A program made the translations under genes and the position numbers. From assembly GCA_033239525.1 (NCBI GenBank), contig BSYO01000009.1, positions 19,675,299 through 19,739,298 on the forward strand: DNA of 64,000 nt. The letters run 5' to 3'. Source of the stretch: Nepenthes gracilis (lineage: Eukaryota > Streptophyta > Magnoliopsida > Caryophyllales > Nepenthaceae). Shown here in pieces: positions 59,601 through 64,000 of the stretch (its first letter is position 1; each line of letters opens with the position of its first letter). The notes under the pieces are model-generated. The model searched no databases. It was not told the origin of the DNA and saw only the letters and a program-made list of their open reading frames with translations.

Positions 59601-61666
59601 CAAACATCACGTGACCATCTGATCAGAAGCCTATGGGAAACATTGGGAATCACCCCAACTGCCATAAATGTCCTTTCTGCTCCCACACTTGTCAGAATTT
59701 TGTGAGTATTGGCAATCACTAGAAGAATATCTGACATGAGCTTCTGAGTGTCATGTCAGATCTGCACCTCTTCAGAGAGTGCCTTAATTGAACAGTACTG
59801 GAGGCTGCTCTCAGTGCTGATGGTTCTCTCTTTCTGATGGCTTTCTATTTGGTTGATGTGCAATGTAGGATGAGTCTTCACTCTTCAGAAAGGGTTTACT
59901 TGATATAGGGATTTCTAGATTCAAATAAGTAGAGTATTTGCTGATGAGCTTTGCTGAAGTAAACTTTGACGTTGAGGAGAATGTGTGGAAAACTTAGGAG
60001 GTGCATAGCACTGTACTGAATTTCAGTGTGGATGGTCATGTCTTCAAGCGATCTTTCTTGTTAACTTTAAGGTAATTAAGGGTTCTAGTCTCTGAATTGC
60101 TTATTTTTGGTGTGGGATAGGCTAATATCTTTTCTTTCTCTGGGGATAAAAGTGCTCTGGTGAACATGATTTGGGTGGTTAGGAGCTGGTGGATGCCAAT
60201 ACTTCAATGGTTCTTTTCTTTTTTTTTTTTTTTTTTTTTATTTGCATGGATGAGAAAATTCTGATATTTTCTTTGCTAATTGTTGGAGAGGGGGATTGGG
60301 TTTCTTCTCTTGGTAAGGCCTTTGTTGTTCAAGTTCTTATACTATTGTTACTCACTGGAAAAAATGACAAGTCATACTATGTTGGTGGTGACAAGTCTTA
60401 TTGTTTCATGGGAAGGCTGTTTTGAATAAAAACTCCCTAAGGCCTCCTATTTTGTCATGGAAGTAACCAGATGCTTACTTGTGGAACTCAATAGGAGGCT
60501 CTCAGTTACCTGGTTGGTGTTTTTTATGCTAGATTGGAAAAAATTCCAACTTATCTTTTGCTTTCTTCTCCTTCCCTCTCCCTCTTCAACTTGTGGGCTT
60601 TGGATTTAGGTCTTTTCAATTTCAAGTTGTCAATGCTAAAAGAGATGCAGTTTTATGTTGATGTATGGGGTGATAAAGTTATGTAATTAAAATTGTCAGG
60701 TGGTTATTAGAATTTCTTGAAAATTGCAAACTGCAACGGTTATTGGAGCCATATTATGAGAATTTTGCGTAGAATCCCCCATGTCAGATAGACTAGAAGC
60801 TTTGGCATGCTTACTGTGAGGTGAGCATTTCATATAATGGCAGTGTTTCTAAGTTATTCGACCAAATGAAAAGCACTGAGGAGGAAGGATTAAGAAGAGC
60901 CAATGCCAGATGCTTGTCTTATTTCCATGTCTGTAAACAAATCTGATGTCATATAATGTCAGGGTACAAAGATTATGGACTTGTGATCCCGTTAGATGAC
61001 TACTAGAGTTACCTCTTTTTAATCTTAATCATTTCCTATAGCTACTAGGGTATTGTAATTTTTTGTATGATTTAATGGTATTTGAACAATCCTTATCCAC
61101 CATCTTCATACTGGCTTTACCCTCCATCTGAACTTCTATGAATGATTTGGTCACTTGCATGTATGTAAATATGTTGCTTATGCTTTAACAAGTATGCCAT
61201 TTTCTGTAGTGTTTTATTTGCCTTTTCCTTCTTGTCGTTGTGCTTTGTTTGGTTCACAGCTGTTAAAAGAAAAGGGCCTTCTTCCAGAACTTAGCTTCCA
61301 GGTGGAAAACATAGTTTGCTCTCTGGATCCTGACCTTCAAGGTGCAGCTGCTCTAGTTGCTTCCATACTAAGAGGGAAAGGCCAGAGTGTTGATCTTGTC
61401 TTGGAGAGCAAACCCTTAAAATGGTTAGGAAGCATTTTTTTTTTTTCTTTATTCATTTTTATATGCTTAAGGGTTTCAAGCAGATATGCAGATTTCCGGC
61501 TAACGTGACGTCACCTCACTTTTTCAGGGTGTTTAAGCGGGCAGCAAAAATAAATGCTTGCAGGTTAATACTGGTAGGGACTTCTGAGTGGCAAAGAAGT
61601 ATGGTTGCTGTGAAGATTCTCTCTACTGGGGAGCAGTATGAGACGAAACTTGATGAGCTAGACTGA
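32608..61666 (+). CDS. Histidyl-tRNA synthetase, chloroplast/mitochondrial, 11 exons
   Basis: Coding exons: 32608-33009, 33104-33199, 48920-49008, 49233-49362, 50913-51005, 51600-51674, 52183-52300, 54525-54667, 56596-56724, 61260-61423, 61528-61666. All introns are GT-AG and the joined frame is open for 525 residues. It charges tRNA-His with histidine in plastids and mitochondria. Class II marks in order: NPPKGTRDF and the motif-1 region (exons 1-2), motif 2 [17 protein letters not shown] with [15 protein letters not shown] (exons 3-4), the histidine-specific [12 protein letters not shown] (end of exon 8) and [14 protein letters not shown] (exon 9), motif 3 CGFGFGDA, then the anticodon-binding domain (exons 10-11, ending KLDELD). 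No catalytic residue looks lost. Length fits the plant organellar enzyme. The start is uncertain: ATG at 32608 is in frame with the body, but ATG at 32594 has a better context (GCCACCATGG) in another open frame that reads like a transit peptide. Intron 2 (15.7 kb) carries nested insertions. Confidence 0.93.
33498..33693 (-). repeat. 3' LTR of the split copia element
   Basis: 196 bp that start TGCTCAATTTGTGAGC and end GTAATTAACA on the + strand. The same landmarks recur at 46198-46357. Directly to the right, the minus strand reads TTGAGAAGGAG before the LTR start, a good polypurine tract. Confidence 0.85.
33720..35985 (-). pseudogene. Copia RNase H, reverse transcriptase and integrase C-terminus, decayed
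   Basis: Minus strand. Near 33860-34020 the RNase H end is clear ([20 protein letters not shown], then [17 protein letters not shown]). Near 34800-34990 a reverse transcriptase piece ends in [20 protein letters not shown]. Near 35420-35700 is the hinge with RKSSRL. Near 35780-35985 is the integrase C-terminal part ([14 protein letters not shown] and FRCLYYAS). There are multiple stops and frame changes. The homology stops at about 35985, at the conserved E-R-K-H region of the integrase core. Confidence 0.85.
35990..36239 (+). repeat. Duplicate of part of the viral second frame
   Basis: About 240 bp, closely similar to 40087-40310. Both read MIIQNDFQ, then [17 protein letters not shown], then a proline/serine/isoleucine-rich stretch ending in QLGDF. 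After QLGDF the left copy jumps to coat-protein sequence, while the right copy continues in the second frame. The open frame 36003-36359 is this fusion. Confidence 0.9.
36260..39180 (+). pseudogene. Viral coat protein end, protease, reverse transcriptase, RNase H
   Basis: Decayed polyprotein part. The coat-protein zinc knuckle is at 36599-36640 ([12 protein letters not shown], then a stop, then C). Its second cysteine is replaced by tyrosine. An acidic serine-rich region follows ([13 protein letters not shown], about 36790). The aspartic protease site is at about 37394-37417 with ALLDTRAD in place of the usual DTGAD, so it would be inactive. Reverse transcriptase motifs run from about 38030, with YIDD at 38365-38376 intact, then [12 protein letters not shown]. 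RNase H is recognisable at about 38780-38930 (IVEIDTSD). In-frame stops and shifts occur in every domain. Confidence 0.85.
39190..40680 (+). pseudogene. Second frame of the endogenous pararetrovirus, unknown function
   Basis: Starts about where RNase H ends. The first open part (39190-39543, 117 residues) begins with [19 protein letters not shown] and is followed by a stop. Homologous texture continues through SHLWFIRFDKN (about 39780), then [11 protein letters not shown] and [12 protein letters not shown] at 39987-40085, and then a proline-rich tail to about 40316. The last stretch (to about 40680) includes a further open piece. The WWDKFD-containing protein is a hallmark of the second florendovirus frame, and its role is not known. 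Stops split it into at least three pieces. Confidence 0.7.
40690..41384 (+). promoter_or_regulatory. Viral intergenic region: promoter, poly-A signal, primer site
   Basis: TATAAAAG at 40933-40940, AATAAA at 41097-41102 and TGGTATCAGA at 41195-41204 lie in the order expected for a pararetroviral pregenomic promoter, terminator and initiator-methionine tRNA primer site. Upstream, 40700-40800 has short repeated words (AGTA(A/T)ATGCAT(T/G)ATCAACAGT, CATTATCAATAGTAAA) that may be promoter repeats. It could still act as a promoter or a premature polyadenylation site inside the host intron. Confidence 0.7.
41195..41204 (+). promoter_or_regulatory. Viral primer-binding site (tRNA-Met)
   Basis: TGGTATCAGA matches the first bases of the Caulimoviridae minus-strand primer site. 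It lies about 190 bp before the first-frame ATG. Confidence 0.75.
41385..42107 (+). pseudogene. N-terminal part of first viral frame with movement-protein region
   Basis: The ATG at 41385 opens [18 protein letters not shown] and [10 protein letters not shown]. Frame changes follow, and then LWLLDEKG and a movement-protein (30K-type) piece with [20 protein letters not shown] at about 42021-42080. The sequence ends abruptly at about 42107, where it meets minus-strand gypsy sequence. Several stops and at least two frame shifts are present. Confidence 0.75.
42108..43510 (-). pseudogene. Ty3/gypsy gag and protease remnant
   Basis: Minus strand. Start ATG at 43494 ([20 protein letters not shown]), then a gag N-terminal region (open frame 43137-43424) with [20 protein letters not shown], a decayed gag body with several stops, and a retroviral aspartic protease at about 42150-42280 reading [20 protein letters not shown]. 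The active-site aspartate of DSGATHNF is replaced by asparagine, so the protease would be dead. The layout and the GATHNF-EA..LG motif match plant chromovirus-type gypsy elements. Reverse transcriptase and integrase are absent, because the remnant stops at the viral segment. Confidence 0.8.
43511..44454. other. Probable gypsy leader/LTR remnant between gag and copia
   Basis: Non-coding sequence between the gypsy gag start and the copia integrase. By position it should hold the gypsy 5' LTR and primer site, but I could not identify their boundaries or a second LTR copy. Confidence 0.35.
44455..46197 (-). pseudogene. Copia gag end, protease and integrase N-terminus, decayed
   Basis: Minus strand from right to left. 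The zinc knuckle reads CSHCDI, then a stop, then GHTRDKC (about 45690-45780). The protease reads [13 protein letters not shown], where the family has DTGA (about 45365-45410). Then come the conserved [18 protein letters not shown] (about 45200-45260), the pre-integrase and HHCC region [12 protein letters not shown] with [14 protein letters not shown] (about 44820-44970), and the integrase core start (LLHCDIW, about 44760). The 200-residue frame 44455-45057 is the longest intact part. A primer-site candidate, TGGTGTCCGAGAC, is at about 46145-46157 on the minus strand. Confidence 0.85.
46198..46357 (-). repeat. 5' LTR of the split copia element
   Basis: 160 bp that start TGCTCAATCTGTGAGCG and end ATAATTAACA on the + strand. 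It matches 33498-33693 in word order but is shorter and diverged, which implies an old insertion. Confidence 0.85.
46358..48919 (+). other. Right part of intron 2
   Basis: Ordinary AT-rich intron sequence without a recognised element. A GGGCACGGTTGAGAACAA stretch at 48669-48686 sits between acceptor-like and donor-like words (CCCAG, GGGTAAGCC). It shows no HisRS similarity and is not taken as an exon. Confidence 0.5.
49363..50912 (+). other. Intron 4
   Basis: About 1.55 kb. A short open frame on the minus strand (50136-50519) has no domain I can name. No repeat with clear ends. Confidence 0.55.
52026..52140 (+). mobile_element. Possible tRNA-derived SINE fragment in intron 6
   Basis: GTAGCTGGCATGGCTTAGTGGTGTAG-like sequence (52028-52053) resembles a tRNA A box (TGGCTTAGTGG) as found at the head of plant SINEs. 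A convincing B box and a poly-A tail are not seen, so it is at most a decayed fragment. Confidence 0.3.
52301..54524 (+). other. Intron 7, about 2.2 kb
   Basis: AT-rich, no recognised insertion. The donor is G|GTCAGC and the acceptor TACAATGCAG|AG. Confidence 0.6.
54890..55345. other. Possible organelle-derived (mitochondrial) insert in intron 8
   Basis: A segment in a different style from the flanks: higher GC, with CTCTCCGGGGCCCGGAGAAC, AGGGAGAGGTAGGGGGGCTC and a 144-residue open frame (54910-55344) free of stops. The texture is like plant mitochondrial intergenic DNA. Edges are not sharp and no mitochondrial gene is named with certainty. A fragment of another element is possible. Confidence 0.35.
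55346..56595 (+). other. Rest of intron 8
   Basis: AT-rich intron sequence, with an A-rich tract at about 55890-55920. No coding signal. Confidence 0.55.
56725..61259 (+). other. Intron 9, about 4.5 kb
   Basis: AT-rich with a CA microsatellite (about 58551-58566) and long T runs (about 58830 and 60217-60240). No recognised transposon or nested gene. Short frames, such as one of 74 residues at 58962-59186, are not supported. Confidence 0.55.
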
Positions 61667-63340
61667 CCAGATTCCTTTTATTGAGTAACTTCTAACTCTT
61701 TTTGATAAGCAATTCTATGTCTATTTACGTTATTATTGTATCATATGGGTGATTTTTTTTTTAATTTCCATGTCTCCATGTTTTCGAATTGTCCTTTTGA
61801 AGCCTTAATGAGATTTAAGATAGTTTGCTGTTATCAATCTTATGATTGCTGGTGTATTGTTGGGCGACCAGCACGCCTCAACTTTAGGGATTAGTACTAG
61901 AATCATCTGTTTGATAACTAGAGCTTGGTAAGTGCCGTACTGTGACACATGGCCTCCCATCAAAGTCAGCTAATGTGTACTCCTTTCTTGCTAGTCATTT
62001 GAGTCCCACAAGGGTTAGTGTGCCCCTTGTATATTACAACGAGCTTCTGTTGGAAATTAGACGGACGCTTTCCCAATTCTTCAATGGCTTCCGAACTCAG
62101 GTCTGTATTTTTCAGGTGTTACAGACGCTTATAAAACGAAATACGGGTGTAGAAAGGTATATTAGTTGTGGTTGGATAAAAGAAATGAAGAGGTAAACTA
62201 AGGAAAGCTTGAAGGTAATAATATGTTTTAGAATTGCTTATACAATCAGAAGATATTATAGTAAATCAAGTGAAATGATAAAATTGAATTTATATAGCTG
62301 TTCCTATTTTGTGGGATTTATTGTTATTTGGATTTGTTGAAAGCCTTAGTATGAGACTTAAATTCTGGTGTTGGGTTGCAGCATTCGAATATTACAAAGG
62401 TTAGTCTGCAAACTTCTTTTGCCACCCATGGAGTAATCTTATTGAAAAGATTTGTTGCTAATGGTTGGTAGCTACATTGGAAGGGTGGCCTACCATTATG
62501 GATTTGTTAACTTACTGGTGGTTTTATTTATGTATGTATTGTGCAGGATTTTTATTTATATTGGTATCAATATCAGTGTGTCAAAAAAAAAAAAAAGAAG
62601 GGAAAAAGAGATACTTTTCCCTAAGAAGATTGCAAAAAGAAAAAAAATGATAAAAGAACTAGTTGGGCCTTCTATGTGTTATTATCAATAAATTCTCTTC
62701 AGAAATATGCTACCAGTGTATTGAGTTTGTCCCAAGTGATTAATATCATCATAGGGTCGTTCTTAATGTAATATTAAAGTTATTCAGCTGTGGCTAATAC
62801 CAATGTAATGTTAAAAAGCTTCGGATTCAAACTAAGATAATACATACTATTATTCAATATTTAAAGTTGCACATTTATTTATCATTAAAATTCACAATAC
62901 TAAATTATTTGTGATGAAATTTATATGTAAAAAGATGAACTTGCTACTATTTTAAAAATAACAAATCTTAAATAATTAGTCATACAAATATGAGTAGATA
63001 GCAATTTATATATATTGGGTTATAAATACAGAGTTTTAAGTTAACCTATTCATCATTTTGATTGTAAATTGCTTACTATGTGTGATTATATTTAAATATT
63101 ATTTAAATTACTATTAATTGTACCAATAAAGGTTAATATTATATTAGACCTTTCATAGAGGGGTCGAAATTTGCATAGTTATATGAATATTTAAACTAAG
63201 ATCCTTTATTTTATTTGTTAATTTTCTTAATTATATAAAAATTTTACTACCACGCTAATGTTGACAAATTATAACCTAATCGTGCAGATGTTTTCAATAA
63301 ATTGATATCGCAGATCTTTAAAGCGAGCATCAGTCATCCT
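61667..63340. other. Region downstream of the histidyl-tRNA synthetase gene
   Basis: The 3' untranslated region begins after the TGA at 61664-61666. No strong AATAAA lies within the first 300 bp; the first clear one is CAATAAATT at about 62687. Beyond that the sequence is AT-rich and nothing is recognised. Confidence 0.5.
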
Positions 63341-63344
63341 GTTC

Positions 63345-63810
63345 TTCATCAACATTAATTTCCTCATGCCGACAGAGTTCTCTTATCGCTAATCCCTAAC
63401 TCTCTTAGTTATCAGCTAAAGAGAGAAAAAAATAATAATAATAAAACGTCAGTAAACCTACTTTTCTTTCTTCTGTCGTTTTCGTCCTTCTGTACTCTCT
63501 CCATGTTCTGAAATCGTGAAATCAATTGCCCCGATTGTCTGATTATAGTTTCAAACCTTTCGCAGTTGAATGTCTCCCCTCCTCCACCAATTGATCCTGA
63601 GAACAGTAAGAATAGCCGGCGAGCAGGCAACTTGTATCCGGGGAGACGGTAAATATATATATACAGGATTGCTGGCCATTAGATTTTTTTGGTCGCCCAA
63701 ACCCTACTCTCCCACAAACCCACATGTCTGGGTAAATTTCGAAACCCAAGACGAAGGTCATTTTAACGCAAGGCTTTTCTACCAATTCATAATTGGGATT
63801 AATTTTGTCA
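63345..63810. other. Possible first exon of an unidentified gene near the right edge
   Basis: A less AT-rich island with overlapping open frames on both strands. On the + strand, a frame around 63565-63650 reads VSPPPPIDPENSKNSRRAGN, then LYPGRR, and is followed by a donor-like G|GTAAAT at 63650. That would suit a short first coding exon or leader of a + strand gene that continues outside the window. On the minus strand, open frames of 72 and 80 residues overlap it. No domain is recognisable, so I make no call on strand or function. Confidence 0.25.
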
Positions 63811-64000
63811 CTTAATAACGCGGTCCAATTGCTATTTGAAGCCTAAAGAAAGATTTTTTTTCAGTAAAATCACCGTTTTCTTGCTACTTTTCTAGTTAAA
63901 TTTGTATTTGCAGCTTTGACTTGGTTGTTAATTGTTAGTAAACAGCTCTCTCCGGCATAGTTATGACTTAACACGGATTTTTATTTACATATTGTGTGGG

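Noticed and set aside
1..64000. CRISPR arrays, rRNA genes, bacterial operons
   Set aside because: None seen; the window is plant nuclear DNA.

Overview
The window is AT-rich nuclear DNA of a flowering plant, probably a woody eudicot. Genes have introns with GT-AG borders. The proteins are of plant type (eight-cysteine lipid transfer proteins and an organelle-type histidyl-tRNA synthetase). The repeats are plant Ty1/copia and Ty3/gypsy elements, MITEs and an endogenous plant pararetrovirus. No species assignment is possible from the sequence alone. Family assignments rest on motifs and protein similarity recognised by eye; no database search or percent identity was computed.

Layout. 1-820 looks like a retroelement LTR cut by the window edge. 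1784-1989 is a broken exon of ribosomal protein L10a. 6.0-9.3 kb is very AT-rich and holds a CACTA-like end, a diverged tandem duplication and a MITE expanded by a TAA microsatellite. Two type-1 non-specific lipid transfer protein genes lie in tandem on the + strand, at 9555-10549 and 15300-19901. The intron of the second holds an internally deleted copia element with both LTRs, a primer-binding site and a 5-bp target duplication. 20-32.4 kb is intergenic, with decayed minus-strand copia gag, an unknown transposon-like coding remnant and a GC-rich LTR-like segment.

32608-61666 is one large gene for organellar histidyl-tRNA synthetase, with 11 coding exons on the + strand. Its second intron is about 15.7 kb. 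It holds a minus-strand copia element (LTRs at 33498-33693 and 46198-46357) whose integrase region is split by a block of about 8.5 kb. That block contains an endogenous pararetrovirus of florendovirus type on the + strand (about 35990-42107), joined to a minus-strand Ty3/gypsy gag-protease remnant (about 42108-43510). All viral and retroelement reading frames carry stops or frameshifts and look dead. 61.7-64 kb is intergenic apart from a possible first exon near the right edge.

Functionally, only three genes look alive. The two lipid transfer proteins are secreted to the cell wall or cuticle. The histidyl-tRNA synthetase supports chloroplast and mitochondrial translation. The rest is a record of layered insertions.
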